Assembly: GCF_000238915.1 (NCBI RefSeq)
Contig: NZ_BAEG01000027.1
Location: 1-64,000 of the forward strand
DNA length: 64,000 nt
Source: Arthrobacter globiformis NBRC 12137
Lineage (GTDB): Bacteria > Actinomycetota > Actinomycetes > Actinomycetales > Micrococcaceae
Reading direction: 5' to 3'
Position 1 is the first letter of the stretch, and each line of letters begins with the position of its first letter. Of the stretch, positions 25,492 to 34,155 are shown piece by piece. The notes below the pieces were generated by a model. It saw only the letters and a list, made by a program, of their open reading frames with translations, did no database searches and had not been told where the DNA came from. The position numbers and the translations under genes are program-made.

Positions 25492-25755
25492 TCACTTGCG
25501 GCGCGTGGCCGTCCGCGCGGGGAGCCGCTTGCGGAGCCTGACCATGCCATACAGCGCCAGCAGCGTGGCCAGCAGCCCCAGCGCCCAGAAGACGGCGGGC
25601 TGCGCCGTCAGTTCCATCCAGACGGTGGCGACGAGCAGCACCACGGCCCAGAATCCAAGGAATCCGATGATGATGTCGAAGTCCTCGCCGGAGCGGACGC
25701 GCTTGGGCGCGATCGGTTCCGGTTTCCTGCCCTGTGGTGCTGCTCCGTGCGTCAC
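25492..25755 (-). CDS. Small two-TM membrane protein of the sugar transporter operon
   Basis: 87 residues with two hydrophobic segments (FDIIIGFLGFWAVVLLVATV and a second near residues 55-72) and a basic C terminus. Its GTG start overlaps the permease stop (GTGA). Similar small proteins accompany actinobacterial CUT1 sugar operons; a role in transporter assembly is only a guess. Confidence 0.75.
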   Translation of the reverse strand: MTHGAAPQGRKPEPIAPKRVRSGEDFDIIIGFLGFWAVVLLVATVWMELTAQPAVFWALGLLATLLALYGMVRLRKRLPARTATRRK

Positions 25756-26651
25756 TTGACAGCGCCCGCCGTCAGACCAGCCACAATCTTGCGCTGGAAC
25801 ACCAGCACCAGGATGACCAGCGGGATGGTGACGATGGTGCCTGCCGCCATGATGGCCGTGTAGGGAATCTGGTTCGGCTGCGCCCCGGCGAAGTTGGCGA
25901 TGGCCACCGTCACCGGCTGTGTTGCGTCGCTGGACAGCTGGCTGGCGATCAGGAATTCATTCCAGGAGGAGATGAACGCCAGGATCGCGGTAGTAAAGAT
26001 GGCCGGTGCGGCCAGGGGCATGATGACCTTGCGGAAAGCCTGTCCCTGCGTGCAGCCGTCCACCCGGGCCGACTCCTCCAGTTCCCACGGCATCTCGCGG
26101 AAGAAGGAGGTCATGGTGTAGACGGTCAGCGGGAGGACGAACGAAATGTTCGGGATGATCAGCGCCTGGTATGACCCCATCCAGCCGATGTTGGTGAACA
26201 GCTGGAACAGCGGGGTGATCAGGGCAACGCCCGGGAACATGGATGCGCCCAGGATGAAGCCGAGCACCATGTACTTGAACCGGAAGTTCAGCCGCGCGAG
26301 CGCGTACGCCGCGAAAACACCGATGATCAGCGACACCAGCGTGACCACGCCGCCGATGAAAACGCTGTTGAGCAGCGCCTGGCCGAACCGGTTGCCGAAC
26401 GAGGTGTCGAACGCGGTATTGAAGTTGTCCAGCGTGACATGGGTGGGCAGGATCGAGGTGTCGTAGGTGAAGCCCACCTCGCGGAACGCCGTCACCACCA
26501 TCCAGTACGCGGGTGCCAGGCACCAGATCAGGATGACGGCGGCGCTGATGTAGGTCCTGCCCTGCGCCCACTTCTCCTTGTTCTGGGCTTTGCGGCGGCC
26601 TCGGTCCTGCTCCGCGCGCAGGCTTGTGGCGGACGATGTCGCGGCGGTCAT
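25752..26651 (-). CDS. Sugar ABC transporter permease (MalG type)
   Basis: 299 residues, six predicted TM helices, and the EAA loop EESARVDGCTQGQAFRKVIM followed by PLAAPAI, which docks to the ATPase. CUT1 family inner-membrane subunit for oligosaccharide uptake. Overlaps the upstream permease by four bases. No ATPase gene is in this operon, so a shared MsiK/UgpC-type ATPase encoded elsewhere is expected. Confidence 0.93.
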   Translation of the reverse strand: MTAATSSATSLRAEQDRGRRKAQNKEKWAQGRTYISAAVILIWCLAPAYWMVVTAFREVGFTYDTSILPTHVTLDNFNTAFDTSFGNRFGQALLNSVFIGGVVTLVSLIIGVFAAYALARLNFRFKYMVLGFILGASMFPGVALITPLFQLFTNIGWMGSYQALIIPNISFVLPLTVYTMTSFFREMPWELEESARVDGCTQGQAFRKVIMPLAAPAIFTTAILAFISSWNEFLIASQLSSDATQPVTVAIANFAGAQPNQIPYTAIMAAGTIVTIPLVILVLVFQRKIVAGLTAGAVK

Positions 26652-27685
26652 TTCTTCCCCTTACCGGTGGCGCCGCTCTGTTCAACAACATTTGCGCCGA
26701 GGAACCGGACAAAGATGAACGCGACAAGAAAGATGATGATGAAGGTGATGGTCGACAACGCCGCGGCGGCATTGAACCCTTGTCTGATTTGGTTGATCAC
26801 CAGGATGGACAGCGTGGTGGTGTTGTTCGCGCCGCCCGTAAGGATGTACGGGAGGTCGAACATGCGGAGCGCGTCCAGGGTGCGGAACAGGATGGCCACC
26901 ATCAGCGCCGGCTTCACCAACGGCAGCGTGATCAGCCGGAAGCGCTGCCAGGCGGTGGCGCCGTCAACCTTGGCTGCCTCGTAAACCTCGGCCGGGATCA
27001 TCTGCAGTCCGGCCAGGATCAGCAGGGCCATGAATGGCGTCGTCTTCCAGACATCCGCGATGACTACTGCCCACTTCGCCGGCCATTCGCTGCCGGTCCA
27101 CAGGATCGAAGTGTTGAAGAGCTTGTTGGCAATTCCTTCGAACGCGAAGATGAAGAACCAGAGCTTTGCGGTCACGGCGGTGGGAATGGCCCACGGCACC
27201 AGCACGGCCGCACGAACAAGGCTGCGGCCCTTGAAGGCGCGGGCCATGATCATGGCCATCCAAAAGCCCAGGACGGTTTCGAACGCAACAGTGACCACAG
27301 TGAAGAAGAACGTTGTCGCCGTGGCCGACCAGAACTGGGCACCGAGGGTGCCCGGCGGGCAGGCGACAGTTCCGCCAGCCGGAGCCGAGCACTGCTGCGC
27401 AATCCAGTTCACGTAGTTCTGGACGCCGGCCGGTCCGCCGGCCGTAAAGAGGCCCGTCGCGGGGTCCAGGCCGGCATCCTTCTGGAAGGACATCACGATT
27501 GCACTGATGATCGGGTAAATGATCACCACAGCAAGCGCGATGATAGTCGGGGCTAGGAGCCACGAGGCCCACTTTCCCTGGCTAAGAATTTTGTTATCCT
27601 CACCAACGCCCTTGGGGCCATGATGGATCGGGGCACCGCCCGACGCCGGTGCCTTGACCGGCGTCGGGCCTACTTCGGTTGCCAT
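26648..27685 (-). CDS. Sugar ABC transporter permease (MalF type)
   Basis: 345 residues. A cytoplasmic N-terminal tail, then six TM helices with a periplasmic insertion after TM1 (residues about 65-110), and the EAA loop YEAAKVDGATAWQRFRLITL. It pairs with the MalG-type subunit. ATG 27685 is eight bases past the binding-protein stop; no strong ribosome site is seen, so coupling is likely. Confidence 0.92.
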   Translation of the reverse strand: MATEVGPTPVKAPASGGAPIHHGPKGVGEDNKILSQGKWASWLLAPTIIALAVVIIYPIISAIVMSFQKDAGLDPATGLFTAGGPAGVQNYVNWIAQQCSAPAGGTVACPPGTLGAQFWSATATTFFFTVVTVAFETVLGFWMAMIMARAFKGRSLVRAAVLVPWAIPTAVTAKLWFFIFAFEGIANKLFNTSILWTGSEWPAKWAVVIADVWKTTPFMALLILAGLQMIPAEVYEAAKVDGATAWQRFRLITLPLVKPALMVAILFRTLDALRMFDLPYILTGGANNTTTLSILVINQIRQGFNAAAALSTITFIIIFLVAFIFVRFLGANVVEQSGATGKGKK

Positions 27686-27692
27686 GGCAGAC

Positions 27693-28979
27693 CTACGATC
27701 CTGCACCGGCGGACTCGATGGACTTCTGCATGTCAGACAGTGCAGAGTCCACGGGCTTTTCGCCCTTGATGGCTGAATACGCGTTTTCCTGGATCGCCTT
27801 GGTGACTGCCGGGTAGAACGGGGTGACCGGACGCGGAACGGCGTTCTCGATGGAGGTCTTCAGGACGGGCAGGTACGGGAGCTTCTTCACCAGGGCAGCA
27901 TCGGTGTAGAGGCTGCCCAGCACCGGAGCCAGTGAACCCTGCGTCGCGTAGAACTTCTCGGTTTCTTCCGAAGTCATGAACTTCAGGAAGTCCAGGGCAG
28001 TGGCCTTGTTCTTGGAGTACACGCTGACGGCCAGGTTGTGGCCACCCAGTGACGAGGCGCCGGGGCCGTCCTTGCCCGGGATCGGGGCGATGCCGAGCTT
28101 GTCCTTCACCGCCGAGGAACCTTCCGTGGTCGCCAGGTTGTAGACGTAGGGCCAGTTGCGCAGGAACAGCAGCTTGCCGCTCTGGAACGCCTGGCGGCTC
28201 AGCTCCTCCTGGAAGGTGATGCCTTCCTTCGGGATGTTGCCGTCGGCGTAGGCCTTGGCGAGGTTCTCAAGACCGGCCTTGGCCTCTGCGGTGTTCAGGC
28301 TGGGCTTACCGTCCTTATCCAGAACCGATCCGCCAGCGGAGTTGATGGCTTCCGAGGCATTGACGGTCAGGCCCTCGTACTTGCTGAGCTGGCCGCCGTA
28401 GCAGCCGATGTTGTTCTGCTTGGCGATGGAGCACATGCTCATCATCTCGTCCCACGTCTTTGGCGGCGTGGGAACAAGGTCCTTGCGGTAGTACAGCAAA
28501 GCGCCGTCGGACGTCTGCGGCGCGGCGTACAGCGTGCCCTTGTACGTGCCGCTGTCAACGGTTGGCTTCAGCATGGCGCTGGTGTCAAAGGCCATCTTGT
28601 CCTTGAGCGGCTGCAGCCAGCCCTTGGCAGCGAACTCGGCTGTCCAAACCACGTCAACGTCCACGACGTCGTATCCGGCATCCTTGGCCTGGAAGTGCTG
28701 CACGAGGTCATCATGCTGCTGGTCGGCCTGGTCCGTCTGCTCCTTGAACGTGACCTTCTCATTCGGGTGCGCGGCATTCCACTTGGCAATCAGCGGCCGG
28801 ACCACGTTGCTGTTGTCCTTGCCCTGGACGTATGTGATGGGCCCGCGCCCGTCAAGGCCAGCTTCGGCGTCGCCGCCGCCGGCTGTTGTGCCGCCTCCCC
28901 CGCCGCCGCCACAGGCAGACAGGGTCAGAGCGAGCACGCCGGCAGTGGCAACCGGGAGTAAGAACTTAGGGGTTTTCAT
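27693..28979 (-). CDS. Sugar ABC transporter substrate-binding lipoprotein
   Basis: 428 residues. Signal peptide ending in the lipobox LTLSAC, then a Gly-rich spacer. Family 1 extracellular solute-binding fold with YDVVDVDVVWTAEFAAKGWL and APQTSDGALLYYRKDL. It resembles trehalose/alpha-glucoside-binding proteins (ThuE/AglE type), which fits the divergent GH13 alpha-glucosidase. First gene of the import operon; the divergent promoter region holds a LacI-type operator. Confidence 0.93.
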   Translation of the reverse strand: MKTPKFLLPVATAGVLALTLSACGGGGGGGTTAGGGDAEAGLDGRGPITYVQGKDNSNVVRPLIAKWNAAHPNEKVTFKEQTDQADQQHDDLVQHFQAKDAGYDVVDVDVVWTAEFAAKGWLQPLKDKMAFDTSAMLKPTVDSGTYKGTLYAAPQTSDGALLYYRKDLVPTPPKTWDEMMSMCSIAKQNNIGCYGGQLSKYEGLTVNASEAINSAGGSVLDKDGKPSLNTAEAKAGLENLAKAYADGNIPKEGITFQEELSRQAFQSGKLLFLRNWPYVYNLATTEGSSAVKDKLGIAPIPGKDGPGASSLGGHNLAVSVYSKNKATALDFLKFMTSEETEKFYATQGSLAPVLGSLYTDAALVKKLPYLPVLKTSIENAVPRPVTPFYPAVTKAIQENAYSAIKGEKPVDSALSDMQKSIESAGAGS

Positions 28980-29066
28980 TGGCTGGAGACTCCTCGCTGA
29001 GTGACATGAAAATCATTCGTGCGGTTGATGTGGTGACTGTCACACTAGTAACGTTGCCCGAAGATA

Positions 29067-29080
29067 TGCAAGCGTTTACA
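29067..29080. promoter_or_regulatory. LacI-type operator
   Basis: TGCAAGCGTTTACA, close to the LacI/GalR consensus TGTAAACGTTTACA with a central CG. It lies between the importer operon and the alpha-glucosidase, 26 bases upstream of the latter's ATG. A near-identical site is at 36010-36023. Confidence 0.7.
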
Positions 29081-29105
29081 CCTAATTGTTACCGGAGAGG
29101 CAACT

Positions 29106-30986
29106 ATGAGTCACCGCCCGATCAGCACGCCGGCGTCCGAAACAGCGGCGTGGTGGGCCCACGCGGCCGTCTACCAGATTTATCCGCGTTCCTTCTCGGA
29201 TGGGAACGGTGACGGCATGGGCGACCTGCCCGGCGTCACGGCACGCCTGCCCTACCTGCAGCAGCTCGGTGTCGACGCCGTCTGGCTCTCGCCGTTCTAC
29301 CGTTCGCCGCAGGCCGACGGCGGCTACGACGTCGCCGATTACCGGCAGGTGGATCCGGCATTCGGTACGCTGGCCGACTTCGACTCCATGCTGGACGAGG
29401 CGCACAGCCGGGGTCTGAAAGTGATCGTCGACCTGGTGCCCAACCACACCTCCGACGAACATGTGTGGTTTCGGCAGGCCCTTGCGGCGGAACCCGGCTC
29501 GGCCGCCAGGGAGCGCTACGTCTTCCGTCCGGGGAAGGACGAGGTTCCCGGCTCCGGCGACGGCAACGTCGCGCCGAACAACTGGAAATCCATCTTCGGC
29601 GGACCGGCCTGGACACGGACCACGAATGCGGACGGCTCCCCCGGCGACTGGTACCTGCACCTGTTCGACACGAAGCAGCCGGACCTCAACTGGGAAAACC
29701 CCGAAGTCTGGGAGGAGATGCGTTCCGTGCTCCGCTTCTGGCTGGACCGGGGCGTGGACGGATTCCGTGTGGATGTGGCCCACGGGATGGTGAAGGAGGC
29801 CGGCCTTCCGGACTGGGAAGGCGTGGCCGCCATGGTGGAAGGCTCCGCCGAAGCCGCCCACGTGACGGATCCCCCGGGCGCCCACGGAGAGGCCGTTGAG
29901 CCGCATACAGCCCACGCTTCTCCGGCCGGTGCCGCCGACTTGGGGGCCGGCGATTCAGGGTCCAGTGCCGGCTCGGGTGCCGCCGTGGGCGCGGACCACG
30001 AGCCCGTGTCGCCGCTGTATCCGCCGTCCCCGTTCTTCGACCAGGACGGGGTCCATGACATTTACCGCGACTGGAACCGGGTCCTGGCCGGATACGACGG
30101 CGACCGCATGCTGGTGGCCGAGGCGTGGGTTGAACCCGCGGAACGGCTCGCCCGGTACATCCGCCCGGACGAGATGCAGCAGGCGTTCAACTTCGACTTC
30201 CTCCTGGCCGGCTGGGACGCCCAGCGGATGGCCGTGGCCATCGAGGACTCCCTACAGGCGGCCGCATCCGTCGGGGCGCCGTCCACGTGGGTGCTGAGCA
30301 ACCACGACACCGTGCGCCACCCGAGCCGCTTCGGCCTGAAGGACCCCACCACCTTCCCGAAGGGCATCGCCGCGGAGGACGAGCAGCCTGACGCCGCTTT
30401 GGGCCTGGCCCGTGCCCGGGCCGCCACGCTGGTGTCCCTGGCCCTCCCGGGCTCCGCCTACATTTACCAGGGCGAGGAGCTGGGCCTCCCCGAGCACACC
30501 ACGCTGCCCGCCGAAGCCCGGCAGGACCCCACGTTCTTCCGGACCAACGGGGTCGAGCGCGGGCGCGACGGCTGCCGGGTGCCGCTGCCCTGGAAATCCG
30601 AAGCGCCCGGGTTTGGCTTTGCAGAGGCATCCGCTGCGCAGGACCCGGCCGCGCCCTGGCTGCCCCAGCCCGAATCCTTCGAAGACCTGGCCGCCGACCG
30701 GCAGGACGGCGTCAAGGGCTCCACACTGGAGCTGTACCGCTCCGCGCTCACCGCACGCCGGAGCCACGGGCTGGGATCCGGAACATTCTGCTGGGCGGAC
30801 AACCACGACCCCGAACTGGGCGTCCTGGCCTTCCACAACCGTGATGTCCTGGTGGTCGCCAACACGGGGGCGGAGCCGACGCCGGTCCCCGACGGCTACC
30901 GGGTGGCCCTGTCCAGCGCCGAGGAATCAGGCGCTGATGAAGCCGTGGTTGGGCCCAACAGCGCGGCCTACCTGGTGGCCGGATAA
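29106..30986 (+). CDS. GH13 alpha-glucosidase / oligo-glucosidase
   Basis: 626 residues, no signal peptide, so cytoplasmic. Catalytic residues of family GH13: nucleophile D223 (GFRVDVAHG), acid/base E339 (VAEAWV), stabiliser D401 (SNHDTVRH), with VDLVPNHTSDEH as conserved region I. It hydrolyses imported alpha-glucosides such as maltose, isomaltose or trehalulose. A stretch of about 50 residues between ~245 and ~300 is Ala/Gly/Ser/His-rich and interrupts the barrel, which is unusual. The start follows GGAGAGG. Divergent from the importer genes. Confidence 0.93.
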   Translation: MSHRPISTPASETAAWWAHAAVYQIYPRSFSDGNGDGMGDLPGVTARLPYLQQLGVDAVWLSPFYRSPQADGGYDVADYRQVDPAFGTLADFDSMLDEAHSRGLKVIVDLVPNHTSDEHVWFRQALAAEPGSAARERYVFRPGKDEVPGSGDGNVAPNNWKSIFGGPAWTRTTNADGSPGDWYLHLFDTKQPDLNWENPEVWEEMRSVLRFWLDRGVDGFRVDVAHGMVKEAGLPDWEGVAAMVEGSAEAAHVTDPPGAHGEAVEPHTAHASPAGAADLGAGDSGSSAGSGAAVGADHEPVSPLYPPSPFFDQDGVHDIYRDWNRVLAGYDGDRMLVAEAWVEPAERLARYIRPDEMQQAFNFDFLLAGWDAQRMAVAIEDSLQAAASVGAPSTWVLSNHDTVRHPSRFGLKDPTTFPKGIAAEDEQPDAALGLARARAATLVSLALPGSAYIYQGEELGLPEHTTLPAEARQDPTFFRTNGVERGRDGCRVPLPWKSEAPGFGFAEASAAQDPAAPWLPQPESFEDLAADRQDGVKGSTLELYRSALTARRSHGLGSGTFCWADNHDPELGVLAFHNRDVLVVANTGAEPTPVPDGYRVALSSAEESGADEAVVGPNSAAYLVAG

Positions 30987-31044
30987 GCAGCCAGGCGGCT
31001 TCAGACCAACCGGTTTCCGGCCGTCAGAGCTCCCAATAACGGCG

Positions 31045-31656
31045 TTAGCGGACCCGCTCAGCACGGCTGAAGCGGGTCCGCGCGCCGGCCGCGATGTGCA
31101 CCAGGACAGGCGTGCGCTGGCCCACCACCGCGCTCAGGGCATCAACCAAGTCCGCCGCTTCGGCCGCGACGGCCTGCGGCGCCACACCCGGCCGTGGGTG
31201 CAGCCGGAGCTTCAGCGCGGGCTGGCCCTTGACGTCGTAGATCGAGACGCTGGCTCCGGCGAGGTCGGGGCGGTCGGCCAGGGCGTTCTTCAGTGCCTGC
31301 TCGGCCACTCCCCCGCCGATCCGGATGTCGCCGGGAACGCCGCCCGGATCTTCTGCTGCCAGCAGGAGGTCGGTGCGGCCCTTGCCCTGCTGGGCGATCC
31401 ACGCAACCATGAGGCCGATCAGCAGCACCACAGCGAGGGCCAGGACGATCCACAGCCAGCTCCCCTGCCGGCCGGGGAACTGCGTGCCCTCAAAGGCAGC
31501 CGCGGCGCTGTCCGACACGCTTTTGGACCAGGAATGCCACCACGCCGCAACGGCAGGGACAGCGGCCAGCAGTATCAGCAGCACGCCGATGACCAGCAGC
31601 TTGAAGCCAAGAATGCCGAGAATCATTCGGTTGAGAAGCCGGGGTGTGCCGTTCAT
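31045..31656 (-). CDS. AmaP-like membrane protein of the Asp23 cluster
   Basis: 203 residues with two N-terminal membrane segments (LVIGVLLILLAAVPAVAAWW and WIVLALAVVLLIGLMVAWIA) and a cytoplasmic alpha/beta tail (ASVSIYDVKGQPALKLRLHP). This is the layout of AmaP, the membrane anchor for Asp23 in firmicutes. Last gene of a five-gene cluster, overlapping its predecessor by four bases. Confidence 0.75.
   Translation of the reverse strand: MNGTPRLLNRMILGILGFKLLVIGVLLILLAAVPAVAAWWHSWSKSVSDSAAAAFEGTQFPGRQGSWLWIVLALAVVLLIGLMVAWIAQQGKGRTDLLLAAEDPGGVPGDIRIGGGVAEQALKNALADRPDLAGASVSIYDVKGQPALKLRLHPRPGVAPQAVAAEAADLVDALSAVVGQRTPVLVHIAAGARTRFSRAERVR
31048..31081. terminator. Hairpin inside the 3' end of the AmaP-like gene
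   Basis: GCGGACCCGCT (31048-31058) and AGCGGGTCCGC (31071-31081), perfect 11-base arms and a 12-base loop. They encode the last residues before the stop at 31045-31047. It probably ends the Asp23 operon transcript and perhaps also the convergent GH13 transcript; no T-run is present. Confidence 0.45.
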
Positions 31657-32303
31657 GCGCCCACCACCCCTGAGGTGGACAGATTGATGGTCACCTGCGG
31701 CATGGGAGACGGTCCCATCGCCTGCAGTTCGTCCTCCACGGCCTTGCGGATGGCGTTTTCGCTGACCGGCACACCGGATGTGGGACGGACATTGACCACC
31801 ACCTGCCGCTGGGAAACCACCACCATGACCTGTTCCTGCGTGACATTGGCCGCCAGCCGCGTCCTTCGGGCGAGTGCCGCGGCTATGACTTCATCGTCAA
31901 CAACCACGGCGATCCGCCGGTCAGCAAGCAGGTGCCTGGCCCGGCGCCCGGGCAGGACCGCGTTTAGGAAAAAGTAGAGACCTACCGCGGCGGTCACGGC
32001 TCCGGCAGCGCCCAGCAGCAGCGGCGGTACGCCCGACGGGAGTGCCACGATCCGTTCGGCCGCCGTCTGCGGATCGATAAGCCAGGGCGGCTGGCCAATG
32101 GCTCGCACCGCGGATTCCAGGAGTGCGTAAAGGCAGAGCACGATGACCAGGGCGCCGGCGATGACCGCGGCCACCGCACGGGAGGAGTGGGTCTCGCGGT
32201 GCAGGACGCGGCGCATGTCGATGGCGGCGGCGTGCGCCGCCCCGGAGCCGCCCTGCGCCGGGTCCCCGCCGGCCTCATGCTGCTGTTCGACGACGGAACT
32301 CAC
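31653..32303 (-). CDS. DUF6286-like membrane protein of the Asp23 cluster
   Basis: 216 residues. Two membrane segments (AVIAGALVIVLCLYALLESA; LLLGAAGAVTAAVGLYFFL) followed by a soluble domain with AAALARRTRLAANVTQEQVM and VVVSQRQVVVNVRPTSGVPV, similar in pattern to the neighbouring AmaP-like tail. Overlaps both neighbours by four bases. Role: membrane partner of Asp23-type proteins (inference). Confidence 0.72.
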   Translation of the reverse strand: MSSVVEQQHEAGGDPAQGGSGAAHAAAIDMRRVLHRETHSSRAVAAVIAGALVIVLCLYALLESAVRAIGQPPWLIDPQTAAERIVALPSGVPPLLLGAAGAVTAAVGLYFFLNAVLPGRRARHLLADRRIAVVVDDEVIAAALARRTRLAANVTQEQVMVVVSQRQVVVNVRPTSGVPVSENAIRKAVEDELQAMGPSPMPQVTINLSTSGVVGA

Positions 32304-32683
32304 TGCACCCTGCCCCTTTCCGTGACGTCGGCGCCGCTGATGCGGATGTCCACCCTGCTCAAACTCGCACCGCTGAGTTCGGTGACCTTGGTCAGAATGT
32401 CGGTCTTGGCGTGCACGGTCCTGTCCCAGATGGAGCCGCCCACAGACTGGACGCGTCCCGGGTCGCGGAGTACGGCAGTAAGACTGGGGACCTGGATGGG
32501 GGCCACGAGTGACAAAGCCAGCAGGCCGCCGTCGTCCGTCCAGTCGGCGCGCACGTCATGGGCATGAATGCCCAGGGCCTCGGCAGCGGCAGCCTGGGCC
32601 AGGCTCGTGAGCGCCCGGGTGCTGATCCTGTTGTGGCCGCTGTACTGCCGGCTGGGCGTCGCGGCTTCGGCTGCCTGGCTCAT
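32300..32683 (-). CDS. Divergent Asp23/Gls24-like protein
   Basis: 127 residues, soluble. ISTRALTSLAQAAAAEALGI, LSLVAPIQVPSL and the C-terminal SLSRVDIRISGADV follow the helix-strand pattern of the Asp23 fold but without its usual motifs. ATG 32683 was chosen because an upstream extension to 32749 would overlap the previous gene. Confidence 0.65.
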   Translation of the reverse strand: MSQAAEAATPSRQYSGHNRISTRALTSLAQAAAAEALGIHAHDVRADWTDDGGLLALSLVAPIQVPSLTAVLRDPGRVQSVGGSIWDRTVHAKTDILTKVTELSGASLSRVDIRISGADVTERGRVQ

Positions 32684-32714
32684 GCGGCTGCCCCGTTCAT
32701 GTGGGCTGTACCGT

Positions 32715-32906
32715 TCATGAGGACGAGCGCCGGCCGCTGATGGCATCAATGACGCTGCGCAGGTCCAGTTTCCCTTCTGCGGCGCGGCCCAGGAGAGCGC
32801 CGATTCCCATGAACAGCAGGGATATCAGGAAGCCCCAGAGGCCGAACTGTAGTGACATGAACGCAACGAAGGCGCCGACGGCGATCCCAACGACAGTGGG
32901 GCTCAC
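32715..32906 (-). CDS. Small DUF2273-like membrane protein
   Basis: 63 residues, mostly two membrane segments (VVGIAVGAFVAFMSLQFGLW; GFLISLLFMGIGALLGRAAE) with a basic tail. Small proteins of this kind sit beside asp23 in many Gram-positives. The GTG start overlaps the asp23 stop. Confidence 0.75.
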   Translation of the reverse strand: MSPTVVGIAVGAFVAFMSLQFGLWGFLISLLFMGIGALLGRAAEGKLDLRSVIDAISGRRSSS

Positions 32907-33358
32907 AGGACCGCCTCCCGCTCAGCGACGGCGGGCGCGCCTGTCGGCTTCACCGGCGGTGCAATGTAGACGTCGTTGATTTCGACGTTCACCTCTATGA
33001 CTTGCAGGCCCACCAGCTTCTCGACGGCGGCATAAACGCTGGCCCGCACCTGATTGGCCAGGGCGTGCAGCGGAGCGCCGTAGACCGCCACCAGGGTTAT
33101 ATCGACTGCCACCTGTGTTTCGCCGACCTCGGCGTGCACGCCCGCGGCATGATCGGAGCTGCCCACCGCGTCCCTGATGGCTCCGAGCGCCCGGGAGGAC
33201 CCGGTCCCCAGGGAGTACACACCGGGCACGGCCCGGGCCGCGATCCCGGCGACCTTGGCCACGGCGGTCTCGGAGATCACGGTCCGCCCTCCGGCTGCGG
33301 CCGGCACCAGGGCAGGGTCCGCTCGAACGGCGGCGGTTTGTGGATTCTGGTATTCCAT
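32903..33358 (-). CDS. Asp23/Gls24 family envelope stress protein
   Basis: 151 residues. TVISETAVAKVAGIAARAVP and VDITLVAVYGAPLHALANQV with a C-terminal VGLQVIEVNVEINDVYI are the classical Asp23 domain (DUF322). The protein forms membrane-associated filaments in staphylococci through AmaP. First gene of the cluster. ATG 33358 follows AAGGGGAG. Confidence 0.9.
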   Translation of the reverse strand: MEYQNPQTAAVRADPALVPAAAGGRTVISETAVAKVAGIAARAVPGVYSLGTGSSRALGAIRDAVGSSDHAAGVHAEVGETQVAVDITLVAVYGAPLHALANQVRASVYAAVEKLVGLQVIEVNVEINDVYIAPPVKPTGAPAVAEREAVL

Positions 33359-33457
33359 CAGCACTCCCCTTCTGTTGAACTCAACCCTATCCCTTAGGTC
33401 GGACAACGTCAGGGGGCCACCAGCACGTTCGCCGCGGAGCCCTGCGCCCCCGGAGGG

Positions 33458-33925
33458 TTAATGGCAGTTCGCGGACAGCCAGCTTGTCACCGGGGCCATG
33501 GCCGCTTCGAACTTGCCGTTGGAGTACACGCTCTGGTCGGAGAGCCCGGCCAGAGCCACCTCGTTCAGCCGCGCGAAGTCCGCCTTCAGCGCCTCCGGCA
33601 CCCGCTGGGCCGTCTCGGCAAGCTCCGCCTTTTTCTGCTCCAGTTCCGCCGTCTTGCCCTGCGCGGCGGAGAGGGGCAGCAGGGACGCCCCCGTGGCCTG
33701 CGTGGAGATGGCGTCACAGGCCTCAGCCGCCGAGGCATAGCCGCCAAAGGGACCGGACGCCACGCTGGCGGATGCGGTGGGAGCGGTGCTGCTGGCCGCC
33801 GTCGTGGACGGTCCAGACGCCGACGGCGCACTGCCAGAGGCAGGCGCGGAGCAGGCGCTAAGTGCCACGACGGCGAAGACGGCGACGGCGTACAACGGGC
33901 GGGCAAGATGTGTCACAGTTTCCAT
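33458..33925 (-). CDS. Hypothetical secreted lipoprotein
   Basis: 155 residues. Lipobox LSAC after a hydrophobic stretch, then a Ser/Thr/Ala-rich linker and a helical domain (AAEACDAISTQATG; ELEQKKAELAETAQRVPEAL) ending in a Cys (ANCH), so a single disulphide with AACD is possible. No known domain. ATG 33925 with AGGA directly upstream. Confidence 0.75.
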   Translation of the reverse strand: METVTHLARPLYAVAVFAVVALSACSAPASGSAPSASGPSTTAASSTAPTASASVASGPFGGYASAAEACDAISTQATGASLLPLSAAQGKTAELEQKKAELAETAQRVPEALKADFARLNEVALAGLSDQSVYSNGKFEAAMAPVTSWLSANCH

Positions 33926-34100
33926 TCCTGGAGTGGTTTTGCCGCCTTGGGCGGCCTGGCTGGGCAGCCGCAGAACGCCTGCCCGTCCCCCGGCGTGCGA
34001 GTCTAGCCCGGCTGCCGTGCCTCTTTCCAAGTTGACAGGCCGGGTGCACTTTGCAGTCCTGTCCTTGGGTCGCCCTGTATATACAGGGCAGCAGACGCGG

Positions 34101-34135
34101 CAGGAGGCGCCCGGACCTGGTCCGGGCGCCTCCTG
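34101..34135. terminator. Strong GC hairpin downstream of levansucrase
   Basis: AGGAGGCGCCCGGACC at 34102-34117 pairs with the complementary block ending at 34134; at least 14 perfect pairs. It lies 20 bases past the levansucrase stop. The T-rich side (TTTATT) faces the plus strand, so it is stronger in that direction. Confidence 0.7.
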
Positions 34136-34155
34136 TTTATTGCAACAGTGACGGC

